DNA of 37,985 nt from DATHWB01 sp035544575. GTDB lineage: Bacteria > Actinomycetota > Acidimicrobiia > Spongiisociales > ZC4RG35. The position numbers and the translations under genes were made by a program. Of the stretch, positions 1-8,507 are shown piece by piece; within the stretch, counting starts at the first letter, position 1, and each line of letters opens with the position of its first letter. The notes below the pieces were generated by a model, which was not told the DNA's origin, ran no database searches, and saw only the letters and a list, made by a program, of their open reading frames with translations. The stretch is taken from NCBI GenBank assembly GCA_035544575.1, contig DATKEC010000127.1, positions 1 to 37,985 on the forward strand, read 5' to 3'.

Positions 1-891
1 GGGACATCGGCGGAGTCGGTCGGCGCCGCTGTCGCAATGCTCGCCTCCGAGCGTGGCGCGGATCACATCGATCTCAACTTCGGATGTCCGGCGCCGAAGA
101 TCACCCGCCACGGCGGAGGGGCGGCCCTTCCGTACCGGCTGGACGTGTTCGCCGGCATCGTGCGGGCGGCGGTGGGCAACGCCGGCTCGGTCCCGATCAC
201 GGTGAAGTACCGCAAAGGAATCGATGACGACCATCTCACGTATCTCGATGCCGGGCGGGTGGCGGAAGCCGAAGGTGCCGCCGCGGTGGGACTGCACGCC
301 AGGACAGCCGAACAGCTCTACTCCGGATCGGCGGACTGGTCGGCCATCGCCCGGCTGAAGGACGCGCTGTCGGTCCCCGTGCTCGGCAACGGCGACATCT
401 GGGAGGCCTCCGATGCAATCCGGATGGTCGACGAGACGGGTTGTGACGGGGTGATCGTCGGTCGGGGCTGCCTGGGACGGCCATGGCTCTTCGGGGATCT
501 CGCCCGGGCGTTCGCAGGCGACCTCACCGTGTCGGTCCCCACGCTCGGCGAGGTGGCAGAAGTGATGGCGACCCACGCTCGGCTCCTCGTCGAATGGTTC
601 GATCTGTTCACCGGGATCCGCTCGTTTCGCAAGCACACCGGGTGGTACCTCAAGGGCTACCCGACCGGTCCAGACGTCCGCCGTCGCCTGTCCGTGGTCG
701 AGGATCTCGACGAACTCGCCGCGGTGTTGTCCGAACTGGATCGTGACGCCCTGCCACACGAGGGAGCGACACGCATGGCCCGGGGTCACACCCACGGGCC
801 CCGACCCGTGCGTCTTCCACACCGGTACCTCGAAGGTGAGTGGAACGAGCCGATCCCCGCCGAAGCCGAGTTGGCCGTGTCCGGCGGCTGA
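1..891 (+). CDS. dus: tRNA-dihydrouridine synthase (5' end outside window)
   Basis: Flavoenzyme that reduces a uridine in tRNA to dihydrouridine, using FMN and NADPH. The reading frame is open from base 1 and already homologous there (a GTSAESVG stretch), so the gene begins before the window. The first ATG inside the window, at 37, is internal. The catalytic-cysteine motif NFGCPAPK and the adjoining RHGGGAAL stretch are present, followed by the phosphate-binding TIM-barrel motifs GLHART, GNGDI and GVIVGRGCLGRPW. The C-terminal helical part (HTGWYLKGYP) is intact and ends with a short tail. The next gene starts two bases after the stop, so the two are probably co-transcribed. Which Dus subfamily this is, and therefore which tRNA position, cannot be told from the fragment. 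Confidence 0.93.
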   Translation, partial: GTSAESVGAAVAMLASERGADHIDLNFGCPAPKITRHGGGAALPYRLDVFAGIVRAAVGNAGSVPITVKYRKGIDDDHLTYLDAGRVAEAEGAAAVGLHARTAEQLYSGSADWSAIARLKDALSVPVLGNGDIWEASDAIRMVDETGCDGVIVGRGCLGRPWLFGDLARAFAGDLTVSVPTLGEVAEVMATHARLLVEWFDLFTGIRSFRKHTGWYLKGYPTGPDVRRRLSVVEDLDELAAVLSELDRDALPHEGATRMARGHTHGPRPVRLPHRYLEGEWNEPIPAEAELAVSGG

Positions 892-892
892 C

Positions 893-1792
893 GTGGGAGA
901 GATCTTCCTCAACATCCTCGGGCCGGTGGCGATCGTCGTCGGCTTGGGTTTCACCGTGGGGCGGACGTTCGACGTGGATCCGGCCACCCCGTCCAAGCTG
1001 GCGTATTGGGTCTTTGGTCCGGCCTTCGTCTTCGATGCCCTCTTTCGTGCGGAGCTCGAAGCCGACGTGGTGATCCGCGTGGTGGCGGCGGCGGTCGGAG
1101 CCCTCGTGATCTCGGGACTCGCCGGGTGGGCCAGCTCCCGGCTCACCGGCCGTAGCCGCGAAGAGAACGCGGCAGTCCTCACGACATCCATCTACGGCAA
1201 CGTCGGCAACTACGGCCTGGCCGTCGTCGTCTTCACGTTTGGCGCAGAAGCCCTGCCGGTGGCCGCCCTGCTGATGGTGATCATCAACATCTCGGGGCTG
1301 CTCGTCGGCGTGGCGTCAGCGACGGGCGTCGACCACTCGCTGGGAGCGGCAGCTCGGCGTGCGATCTCAGCCCCCATGTTTCTCGCCGTCATTCCCGCGG
1401 TCCTGCTGAACGTCGCTGAGGTCGAATTGCCACCCGTGCTGGACAGACCGGTGGCCCTCACTGCCCAGGCGATGATTCCGTTGATGCTGGTGACGCTTGG
1501 TATCCAACTGGCGGGCATGGGCATCCCCCGCCTCGACGGTGTGGCGGCGAGAGCACTGACCGCCAAGCTGGTTGTGCAGCCGGTGGCGGCGGCGTGGTTG
1601 GTCACACTCTTTGCGCTGGACGACATCTCGGCGGGTGCGGTGGTGATCCAGGCGGCGATGCCGCCCGCCGTCTTCGCCTCGCTCATAGCTCTCGAACACG
1701 ACCTCATGCCTGACCGCGTGACAACCATCGTCCTCGGCGGAACGCTCCTCAGCGTGCTGACCGTCCCGCTGGCGATCTTCGCTGTGACCTAG
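893..1792 (+). CDS. AEC-family permease (auxin efflux carrier type)
   Basis: Integral membrane transporter of about 299 residues with roughly ten hydrophobic segments from the N-terminus (LNILGPVAIVVGLGF) to the C-terminus. It resembles the AEC/Mem_trans family, whose bacterial members export or import organic acids. Conserved family features include the YGNVGNYGLAVVVF segment in the middle and QAAMPPAVFASLIA near the end. The start is taken as GTG 893, because the longer frame upstream overlaps the dus gene and has no hydrophobic character. The substrate is unknown. The stop codon TAG overlaps the -10 box of the next gene. Confidence 0.85.
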   Translation: MGEIFLNILGPVAIVVGLGFTVGRTFDVDPATPSKLAYWVFGPAFVFDALFRAELEADVVIRVVAAAVGALVISGLAGWASSRLTGRSREENAAVLTTSIYGNVGNYGLAVVVFTFGAEALPVAALLMVIINISGLLVGVASATGVDHSLGAAARRAISAPMFLAVIPAVLLNVAEVELPPVLDRPVALTAQAMIPLMLVTLGIQLAGMGIPRLDGVAARALTAKLVVQPVAAAWLVTLFALDDISAGAVVIQAAMPPAVFASLIALEHDLMPDRVTTIVLGGTLLSVLTVPLAIFAVT

Positions 1793-1795
1793 GCT
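1790..1795 (+). promoter_or_regulatory. -10 box TAGGCT of a probable leaderless promoter
   Basis: TAGGCT fits TANNNT and ends 7 bases before the GTG start at 1803, which would place transcription start on the start codon. It shares its first three bases with the stop codon of the permease gene. Confidence 0.5.
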
Positions 1796-1802
1796 GACCG
1801 TC

Positions 1803-2948
<1,146 letters not shown>

Positions 2949-2951
2949 GTT

Positions 2952-3926
2952 CTACTCCGGCGGCGTCAGCAGCACCTTGCCGGTGGTCTTGCGGGCTTCG
3001 AGAGCTCGGTGCGCCTCTGCGGCGTCTGACATCGGGAACGTGGCTCCGATCCTGACGTGGAGGGCGCCCGACCCGATCCAGGCGAAGAGATCCGATGCGC
3101 GCGCCATCAGTTCGGGACGCGTCGAGACGTAATGGAAGAGAGTCGGCCGGGTGAGGAACAGCGAGCCGCCCCGGGAGAGCCGCAGGGGAGAGACAGGCTC
3201 CACCGCTCCAGAGGCGTTGCCGAACTGGACCAACATGCCGCGGAGTCGGAGAAGCTCGAGCGACCTGTCGAAGACCGTCTGACCGACACCGTCGTAGACG
3301 ACGTCGAGCGCGTGCGGACCGGCGACTTCTTCCACCGCGTCGCCGAAATCGACGTCGCGATACAAGATGACGTGGTCGGCTCCGGCGGCGCGTGCCAGCT
3401 CGGCCTTTTCGGTCGATCCGACCGTCGTGAACACCTCGGCACCCTGCATCTTGGCGATCTGGATGAGGAGCAGTCCGACGCCTCCGGCTCCGGCATGTAT
3501 GAGGCACTTCGATCCCTGCTCCAGCGGGTAGGTGTCGATCGCGAGGTAATGGGCGGTGAGACCCTGGAGCATGGACGCCGCGGCGACGTCGGAAGACACG
3601 TCCTCCGGTACGGGGACGACATGGGCTGCCGAGACCGCAACCCGCTGGGCGTAGGACCCGATGCCGCTGCTCCATGCCACTCGGTCGCCGACCGTCAGGT
3701 CGTCCACCTCGTTGCCGATTGCCGAGATCGTTCCGGCGCCTTCGAGACCGGGAACGAGGGGGAGGGTCATCGGGTAGAGACCGGTCCGGTGGTAGGTGTC
3801 GATGAAGTTCAGCCCGGCAGCTTCGACATCGACCACGACTTGGGTCGGTCCGGGATCGGGGTCCGGAACTTCTGTCCATTCCAAGACTTCCGGTCCGCCG
3901 GTCGTCGTCATCTGTATTGCCTTCAT
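2952..3926 (-). CDS. NADPH:quinone oxidoreductase, zinc-independent MDR family
   Basis: Medium-chain dehydrogenase/reductase of 324 residues in the quinone oxidoreductase (QOR, zeta-crystallin) branch. The N-terminal GroES-like domain carries GLNFIDTYHRTGLYP, typical of QOR and lacking the zinc ligands of alcohol dehydrogenases. The Rossmann domain has the AGAGGVGLLLIQIAK nucleotide-binding motif. The C-terminus ends with the usual TGKVLLTP strand. It would reduce quinones or alpha,beta-unsaturated ketones with NADPH in the cytoplasm. The start ATG overlaps the stop of the upstream unknown gene by ATGA, so the pair is translationally coupled and the start is well supported. Confidence 0.92.
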   Translation of the reverse strand: MKAIQMTTTGGPEVLEWTEVPDPDPGPTQVVVDVEAAGLNFIDTYHRTGLYPMTLPLVPGLEGAGTISAIGNEVDDLTVGDRVAWSSGIGSYAQRVAVSAAHVVPVPEDVSSDVAAASMLQGLTAHYLAIDTYPLEQGSKCLIHAGAGGVGLLLIQIAKMQGAEVFTTVGSTEKAELARAAGADHVILYRDVDFGDAVEEVAGPHALDVVYDGVGQTVFDRSLELLRLRGMLVQFGNASGAVEPVSPLRLSRGGSLFLTRPTLFHYVSTRPELMARASDLFAWIGSGALHVRIGATFPMSDAAEAHRALEARKTTGKVLLTPPE

Positions 3927-4372
3927 GTCGCCTCCTCCGGGCGTTCGATCGTCCATCCGCGCCGTCGGAGCTCCTCGGCGAGGGCTTCGTCGGAGAAGGT
4001 CATCAGGTCGGTCTGCCACTCCAGGTAGGCGGGCCGGTCGGTGTGGAGCAACCGCTCGACGGTGTCGCGGATCGTCCGGGCCCATGCCCGGCCGGACGCC
4101 TCCTCTTCGAGAGAGAGCGTGGAATCGGGGTTGACGGTGTACACCCTGGCTTCCGGGTTGGGATTGGTGCGGGATCCGGTCTCGCCGTACGCGAGCAGCA
4201 CGCTTCCCGCCGGCACGTCCTGGATCCCGCCGTCGTTGATGAAATCACCCACGAAGGCCCAACCGGAGGACTTGGTCTCGTCGACGCCGTAGACCACCTT
4301 GGCCCAGTGCTTGCGGCGGTGATCGCCGACCAGCGGGACGTCGACGGCAACAATTGGTGCATCGACTGGCAT
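3923..4372 (-). CDS. Conserved-looking protein of unknown function
   Basis: I do not recognise this 149-residue protein. It looks cytoplasmic, with no signal peptide or membrane segment. The N-terminal half is mixed beta/turn and rich in Gly, Asp and Val (VVYGVDETKSSGWAFVGDF). The C-terminal third is helical and charged (YLEWQTDLMTFSDEALAEEL), ending in a basic helix and an acidic tail. It is the first gene of a two-gene operon with the quinone oxidoreductase, overlapping it by ATGA. A -10-like TACCCT lies 8 bases before its ATG, suggesting a leaderless message. Coding is supported by the tight coupling and by codon-position GC bias, but the function is open. Confidence 0.72.
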   Translation of the reverse strand: MPVDAPIVAVDVPLVGDHRRKHWAKVVYGVDETKSSGWAFVGDFINDGGIQDVPAGSVLLAYGETGSRTNPNPEARVYTVNPDSTLSLEEEASGRAWARTIRDTVERLLHTDRPAYLEWQTDLMTFSDEALAEELRRRGWTIERPEEAT

Positions 4373-4380
4373 GGCCGGCG

Positions 4381-4386
4381 AGGGTA
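4381..4386 (-). promoter_or_regulatory. -10 box TACCCT (minus strand) for the unknown gene/qor operon
   Basis: On the minus strand TACCCT ends 8 bases before the ATG at 4372, matching the leaderless spacing seen repeatedly in this window. Confidence 0.4.
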
Positions 4387-4421
4387 TACCGGCTCTGCGG
4401 GGAGGGGAACCCGGCTGGACG

Positions 4422-4725
4422 TCAGACGATGGCGTCGATGAGTTCGTAGGCGAGAGCTTCCTCGGCTGGCATCCAGCGATCCCGTTCTGTGTCGGCCATC
4501 ACCTCTTCCACGGTGTGATTCGTGTCTGCGGCGAGCAGTTCGGACATCTGTCGTCGCATCCGTCCCACTTCGGCGGCGTGTATCTGCGTCGCGGCGGATG
4601 AGTTCGGCCACGATCACGTTGGCGACGGCGTCGTCGATGGCCGATCCGAGGAAGACGACCCGGCGTCGCAAGAGTCGGGAGAAGATGTCCGATGACCGCT
4701 CGCCTAGTCCGGTCTCCTCGATCAC
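4422..4725 (-). pseudogene. clpP: clpP remnant with the catalytic middle deleted
   Basis: Two ends of a ClpP serine protease subunit lie side by side in different frames. The 5' part (GTG 4725 to about 4595) encodes VIEETGLGERSSDIFSRLL and then VVFLGSAIDDAVANVIVAEL, the classical ClpP N-terminal handle and first strand. From about 4590 the next frame encodes QIHAAEVGRMRRQMSELLA, then DTERDRWMPAEEALAYELID, and stops at 4422, which is the ClpP C-terminus. About 90-100 residues between them are missing, including the stretches that hold the nucleophilic Ser and the catalytic His. Only the Asp-containing region (DTERD) remains. The junction also shifts the frame, so no functional protease can be made. 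A working copy, if any, must be elsewhere in the genome. Confidence 0.85.
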
Positions 4726-4759
4726 TGGGTATGGCGGGCGCGCTCGCCGCAGGGCGTAG

Positions 4760-5095
4760 CCCCAACCTGTCCCCGACGCGTGGAAACGAATCACCTCCGG
4801 CTTCGCGAAATGGTTCGGCGCCGGGTCCACGCTCGACCCGAGACTCGGCGGCCGGGTGACCTCGGAAGGGCGTGTCGGCCACGTCACCATCTTCGAGGAG
4901 GCGCGCGTCATTGGCTGGGAGTGGAGCCGCGACGGCGATCCGGGCTGGACGGAAGTGGTGATGAGCCTCGATGCGAGCGGTGACAGCACGCACGTGACGG
5001 TGGTCGAGAGACTCCACGAGTGGGAACATGTCGGGTTTCCCGCACTCCACTCCGGGGGCTCTCGCCGCCCCGATCTCGCCGGGAGGGCCCGATGA
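4760..5095 (+). pseudogene. SRPBCC/AHSA1-family protein lacking its 5' end
   Basis: The frame encodes most of an AHSA1 (START-like, SRPBCC) domain: PDAWKRITSGFAKWFG, STLDPRLGGRVTSEGRVG, ARVIGWEWS, then THVTVVERLHEWE. The homology starts right after an in-frame TAG at 4757-4759. No ATG, GTG or TTG precedes the first conserved residues, and the first in-frame GTG (4856) lies inside the domain. The N-terminal strand normally found before the EVW-type helix is absent. It therefore looks truncated at 5', next to the broken clpP. Its 3' end overlaps the ArsR gene by ATGA, as expected of a former ArsR/SRPBCC operon. Translation from GTG 4856 as a short protein cannot be excluded. Confidence 0.7.
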
Positions 5096-5388
5096 GCGAC
5101 CGGCTCTTCGACGCACTCGGTGATCAGACACGGCGGCGACTCGTCGAGCAACTGGGGCTCCGTGGCCCGCGGTCGGCGAGCGAGCTCGCCGGCGACCTCC
5201 CCGTTTCCCGCCAGGTCGTCTCCAAGCATCTGGCCCACTTGGAGGACGCCGGTCTCGTCGGGCGGGCCCGGCGCGGACGCGCAGTCGAGTTCCACCTGAT
5301 CGCGGCGGGGCTCGACGAGGTCGCTCGGTGGACCGAACGCGTCGATCGCGAATGGACGGAGCGACTCTCGCGTCTTGGCGACGATTGA
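5092..5388 (+). CDS. ArsR-family winged-helix transcriptional regulator
   Basis: Small DNA-binding regulator of 98 residues. It opens with FDALGDQTRRRLVEQL, the hallmark of the ArsR group that is paired with SRPBCC proteins. The recognition helix is PVSRQVVSKHLAHLEDAGLV and the wing is GRARRGRAVEFHL. There are no cysteine metal-binding motifs such as ELCVC, so it is unlikely to be a metal sensor. The start ATG is chosen because it begins the canonical N-terminus and overlaps the preceding stop (ATGA); the longer in-frame extension upstream is out-of-frame sequence of the SRPBCC gene. Its upstream partner is truncated, so this regulator may be losing its role. Confidence 0.88.
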   Translation: MSDRLFDALGDQTRRRLVEQLGLRGPRSASELAGDLPVSRQVVSKHLAHLEDAGLVGRARRGRAVEFHLIAAGLDEVARWTERVDREWTERLSRLGDD

Positions 5389-5432
5389 AACTTGCCACCC
5401 TCCCTGGCCGCTGATCGGGGCGACTTCGGGAC

Positions 5433-5438
5433 TACCGT
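5433..5438 (+). promoter_or_regulatory. -10 box TACCGT of a probable leaderless promoter
   Basis: TACCGT ends 6 bases before ATG 5445, and no Shine-Dalgarno lies in between. Confidence 0.45.
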
Positions 5439-5444
5439 GGCCTG

Positions 5445-6440
5445 ATGGCACGGTTGAGGCTGTTCGCCGGGCTTCGTGACCTGGCAGGGACGGGCAACGT
5501 CGACATCGACGGCGACACCGTCGCCGACGTCCTCGAAGCGGCATCTGACCGGTTCGGGTCAGGCTTCGCCGGGGGTCTCGCCAATGCCCGAATCTGGGTG
5601 AACGGCGAAGAGGCCGATCCGGAAGACCCAGTGGGTCCCGGCGACGAGGTGGCGCTCATCCCTCCCGTGTCGGGGGGAACGTTCGACACGCGGACCACCA
5701 CGACCGGACTCGAGTTGCTCGCGCCGATGGTGGTGGTCGCCGCATTGGTTCTCGCCAATCTCTCGTCCAATCCGGTGTGGTGGCCGGTGGCCGTCGTCGG
5801 TCTGGTGACTGCCTGGGTGGTCGACGTGATCGAAGTGATGACGGCACGAGGGCGAGACTTTCCTTTGATCCCGACGCTGGTGGCGATGCTGGCGACGCTC
5901 GTCGCGGTGTGGACGTTGGGCGGGGTCGGCCTGGGAATCGGACTGGCGGCAGCCGTCGTGTTGCCGCTCGGCTGGGGCGTCGCCAGCGACGGCTCGCGGA
6001 TGGTTCAGATCCTCGGCCCCTCGATCCTGCTCACCTTCGTGGCGTGCATGACGATCGGCTCGCTCGTGCTGTCCGTCGGCGTCTCCCCGGCCGCACGGGT
6101 CGTCGGTGTCTACGTCGCGATCATGGCTGTTTCCGTTCTCACCGCAGGCATCATCGATCGCATCCAGCACCTGCCTGTCGGCGATCCCTTCACGCTTTCG
6201 TCGCTCGTGGCGATCGTCACCGCGCTCATTGCCGCGGCCGTCTGGGACCTCGACCTCGTGACATTCCTGATTGTCGGACTCGTCACCGCCGTCGCCCTCG
6301 TCGCCGGGCGGGGACTCGGCTCTCTCCTCCGCACCCGCCAGATCATCCTCATCGAGCGGCCCCCCGGTCTGCTGTCGGTGCTCGACGGAGTGATCCTGGC
6401 GGGCGCTCTCTACCTTCCCGTGCTGAGCCTGGCGAGCTGA
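5445..6440 (+). CDS. MoaD/ThiS ubiquitin-like domain fused to a polytopic membrane domain
   Basis: Residues 1-78 form a MoaD/ThiS-type sulfur-carrier domain: MARLRLFAGLRDLAG at the start, WVNGEE in the middle, GDEVALIPPVSGG at the end, with the terminal Gly pair at 77-78. In normal MoaD the protein stops there so that the last Gly can be activated. Here the chain runs on through a short Thr-rich linker into about eight hydrophobic helices (residues 90-331). The last part, LGSLLRTRQIILIERPPGLL followed by SVLDGVILAGAL, is loosely reminiscent of the CdsA (phosphatidate cytidylyltransferase) C-terminus, but the first catalytic Asp of the GGxxDRxDS motif is absent. The function is therefore unknown. 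Possibilities are a membrane-tethered beta-grasp module, or a precursor cut after the Gly pair. The gene stands alone between convergent and unrelated neighbours. Confidence 0.8.
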   Translation: MARLRLFAGLRDLAGTGNVDIDGDTVADVLEAASDRFGSGFAGGLANARIWVNGEEADPEDPVGPGDEVALIPPVSGGTFDTRTTTTGLELLAPMVVVAALVLANLSSNPVWWPVAVVGLVTAWVVDVIEVMTARGRDFPLIPTLVAMLATLVAVWTLGGVGLGIGLAAAVVLPLGWGVASDGSRMVQILGPSILLTFVACMTIGSLVLSVGVSPAARVVGVYVAIMAVSVLTAGIIDRIQHLPVGDPFTLSSLVAIVTALIAAAVWDLDLVTFLIVGLVTAVALVAGRGLGSLLRTRQIILIERPPGLLSVLDGVILAGALYLPVLSLAS

Positions 6441-6455
6441 TCTCAACCAGCTGAC

Positions 6456-6812
6456 TCAGAGGCTGCGTCCCGCCAGCACACCCAACCAGGCCGCCAGGAG
6501 TCCGGCGGCCACCGGCAGGAGAATGGTCAGCGCCATGCGGCCCGGGCGATCGAAGGCGTCGATCGACTCGGCCATCCACGCAGAGAAAGTGGTGAAACCG
6601 CCGAGGAGACCGGTTCCGAGGGCGAGTCGGGCGGTCCCCCCGCCGTCGCGGGTCGAGTACCAGCCCACCAGCAGGCCCAAAGCCAGGGATCCGACCACAT
6701 TGACGACCGCAGTCCCGCTGGCCGGCAGCCTGTCGTTGAGCGGGGCCGAGACGAGGTAGCGCAGAGCGGATCCGACTCCGCCACCGATCGTGACCGCGAC
6801 GAGTGCTTGCAC
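6456..6812 (-). CDS. crcB: Fluoride ion channel CrcB/Fluc
   Basis: Small four-helix fluoride exporter of 118 residues that works as a dual-topology dimer in the cytoplasmic membrane. Visible family motifs are GGGVGSALRYL at the N-terminus, the pore asparagine in VVNVVGSLALGLL, and the break-helix motif GLLGGFTTFSAWMAE. The start is GTG 6812, since the longer frame continues into the promoter of the divergent peptidase gene; 118 residues is the family norm. Many actinobacteria have two tandem crcB genes, but only one is seen here. A TACCCT -10 box lies 8 bases before the start. No fluoride riboswitch could be recognised in the 60-base gap. Confidence 0.93.
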   Translation of the reverse strand: MQALVAVTIGGGVGSALRYLVSAPLNDRLPASGTAVVNVVGSLALGLLVGWYSTRDGGGTARLALGTGLLGGFTTFSAWMAESIDAFDRPGRMALTILLPVAAGLLAAWLGVLAGRSL

Positions 6813-6820
6813 GGCAGGAG

Positions 6821-6865
6821 AGGGTACACCGGGACTTCGCCGGCTCCGATGCCCCTGGTTACCAT
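6821..6865. promoter_or_regulatory. Divergent -10 boxes of crcB and the M23 peptidase gene
   Basis: TACCCT on the minus strand (6826-6821) lies 8 bases before crcB GTG 6812. TACCAT on the plus strand (6860-6865) lies 7 bases before ATG 6873. Both starts would be leaderless, and the two promoters sit back to back in a 60-base gap. Confidence 0.5.
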
Positions 6866-6872
6866 GCCTGCG

Positions 6873-7964
6873 ATGTCCAAACGGAGTTTTCTCCGCGGGC
6901 TCTCGTTCTTCCTCGTCGCGGTTGTCGCCAGTTCGACCGCGCAGCCGAGCGCGCTCTCCGTGACCAAAGCCGAAGTCGATGCCGCCTGTGCCGACTCGTC
7001 CCAGGCCTATGGGGTCTATCAGGAGCGTCAGGCTGCCTTCGAGGACGCCGCCCTCGCCTGGGAGCGGACCCTGCAAGAGATCGAAGCCATCCGCTACGAG
7101 CGCGATCGGCTGGCCGCGGTCGTCGACCGCCGCGCCGCCGAGATCGACGGAATCGAGCAACGCCTCCAGGACCTCGCGGTGGAGATGTACATGCAGGGCG
7201 GGTCGGGGTCCGAGTTGGTCCTGTTCGCCGACTCAGTCGACGAGCTGATCACCGGCTCGGAGTTCCTGGCGGCGGCCACGCGCCGGGAGACGGGGTCTCT
7301 CGACGACATGCTGGCGGCCCGCGCCGACCTGGAACGCTTTCGAGCGGACCTCGGCGACCTCGATGCGGAACTCCAGGTCGTCGAAGCAGAACAGGCTGCG
7401 GTCTCGTTGACACTGGGCAACCTGGCCGAGGAGGCCGAGGCGGCCTACTCGCAGTTGAGCGGTCGGTGCCGGGAACTGACGGCCACGCGGAACGCCGAGA
7501 TCGCGGCGCAGAGGGCCGCCGAACTCGCCCGGCAGCGGGGCTCGGGTGCCGGAGTGGGCGCCATTCAGGGATTCCGCTGCCCGTTGCCCGGCTCGTCGTT
7601 CATCGACTCGTGGGGCTTCCCGCGGTCCGGCGGGCGTTCGCACCGGGGTGTCGACATGTTCCAGCGTTGGGACGCTCCGGTCGTGGCGGCCACGAGCGGC
7701 AGCGTGTCGCTCGGCAACAGCGGGTTGGGCGGGAGGACGATCTGGCTCAACGGCGACGACGGGTACGGCTACTACTACGCCCACCTCAGTGGCTTCAATG
7801 TCTCCTCGGGTCAGCGCGTTGGCGCCGGGGACGTGATCGGCTACAACGGCGACTCCGGCAACGCTCGTGGAGGGGCCCCGCATCTGCACTTCGAGATCCA
7901 TCCCGGTGGGCGCGGTGCGAGGGCAGTGAACCCGTATCCAACTGTGGCCGCTGCCTGCCGGTAA
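6873..7964 (+). CDS. Secreted M23 (LytM-type) peptidase with coiled coil
   Basis: Cell-wall hydrolase-like protein of about 363 residues. A signal peptide (MSKRSFLRGLSFFLVAVVAS, cleaved near AQPSALS) is followed by a long charged coiled coil (about residues 30-220) rich in Glu, Ala and Arg, similar to EnvC, NlpD or RipA-type regulators. The C-terminal M23 domain has the zinc ligands HRGVD and HLHFEIHP and the GGRTIWLNG core, so both metal motifs HxxxD and HxH are present and the enzyme should be active. It probably cleaves peptidoglycan cross-links during growth or division. The start at 6873 is preferred over 6864 because a -10 box lies 7 bases upstream and the basic signal-peptide N-region then follows directly. 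Confidence 0.88.
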   Translation: MSKRSFLRGLSFFLVAVVASSTAQPSALSVTKAEVDAACADSSQAYGVYQERQAAFEDAALAWERTLQEIEAIRYERDRLAAVVDRRAAEIDGIEQRLQDLAVEMYMQGGSGSELVLFADSVDELITGSEFLAAATRRETGSLDDMLAARADLERFRADLGDLDAELQVVEAEQAAVSLTLGNLAEEAEAAYSQLSGRCRELTATRNAEIAAQRAAELARQRGSGAGVGAIQGFRCPLPGSSFIDSWGFPRSGGRSHRGVDMFQRWDAPVVAATSGSVSLGNSGLGGRTIWLNGDDGYGYYYAHLSGFNVSSGQRVGAGDVIGYNGDSGNARGGAPHLHFEIHPGGRGARAVNPYPTVAAACR

Positions 7965-7967
7965 TCT
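7962..7967 (+). promoter_or_regulatory. -10 box TAATCT of a probable leaderless promoter
   Basis: TAATCT overlaps the stop codon of the peptidase gene and ends 7 bases before ATG 7975. Confidence 0.5.
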
Positions 7968-7974
7968 GAAGCTC

Positions 7975-8502
7975 ATGCCCGCCCGACGCAGACTGGACCA
8001 GGTCCTCGACGAAGACTTCCTCGAGGACATCGACGAGATCGAGATCGAGGATCTGCGGGGCCGTCGCCAGTTGGCGGTCGACGTCGAAAAGGAACTCTCC
8101 TATTACCGCCGGCTCTTGCACGGTCGGATGGATCTGATCCGATTCGAGCGGCGCCGCCGATCCGGTGAGGAGTCACGCAGCCTCATCGAGTCCCTCGCCG
8201 AGATCCTCTCGGACCCGTCCCGGGGCGACGGCCACGACCCGCGCCGCATGATCCTGGACACGGATCTTCCCCCGATGCCGGAGACGGGGCGCCGCGAGGT
8301 CGACGTCGTTCTCGGCGATGACGTGCTCGCCAACCTCGACTCGGTCGACGACGCGGGCCTCACCGACGCTCTCGAAGCAGTCGAGGCCATGGAGAGAGAG
8401 ATCTCCGACAAACGCCACCGAGTCCAACAGGTGGCAGATCTGCTCTCGGCGCAGATCGCCGAGCGGTACCGGTCCGGCACCGCGGAGTCGGTTTCGCCCT
8501 GA
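7975..8502 (+). CDS. rsiG: RsiG-like c-di-GMP-binding anti-sigma factor
   Basis: A 175-residue helical protein. RsiG of Streptomyces binds c-di-GMP through two copies of E-x3-S-x2-R-x3-Q-x3-D and holds the sigma factor WhiG. Here the first helix (VEKELSYYRRLLHGRMDLIR) gives E38, S42, R45, H49, D53, that is the motif with Gln replaced by His. The second helix (EREISDKRHRVQQVAD) gives E140, S144, R147, Q151, D155, a perfect copy. The spacing, length and helical character agree with RsiG, so binding of a c-di-GMP dimer is a reasonable inference. No sigma factor gene lies in the window. It starts a probable operon with asparaginase, GNAT, mshA and ybjN. Alternative name in databases: aerial mycelium formation protein. 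Confidence 0.82.
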   Translation: MPARRRLDQVLDEDFLEDIDEIEIEDLRGRRQLAVDVEKELSYYRRLLHGRMDLIRFERRRRSGEESRSLIESLAEILSDPSRGDGHDPRRMILDTDLPPMPETGRREVDVVLGDDVLANLDSVDDAGLTDALEAVEAMEREISDKRHRVQQVADLLSAQIAERYRSGTAESVSP

Positions 8503-8507
8503 GCGGC

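Noticed and set aside
4003..5544. 513-codon open frame on the minus strand covering clpP and SRPBCC regions
   Set aside because: Only its part at about 4595-4725 has homology (ClpP N-terminus); the rest is antisense to the ArsR and SRPBCC genes or out-of-frame sequence.
6813..6872. Fluoride riboswitch before crcB
   Set aside because: The gap is too short and filled by divergent -10 boxes; the crcB message appears leaderless.
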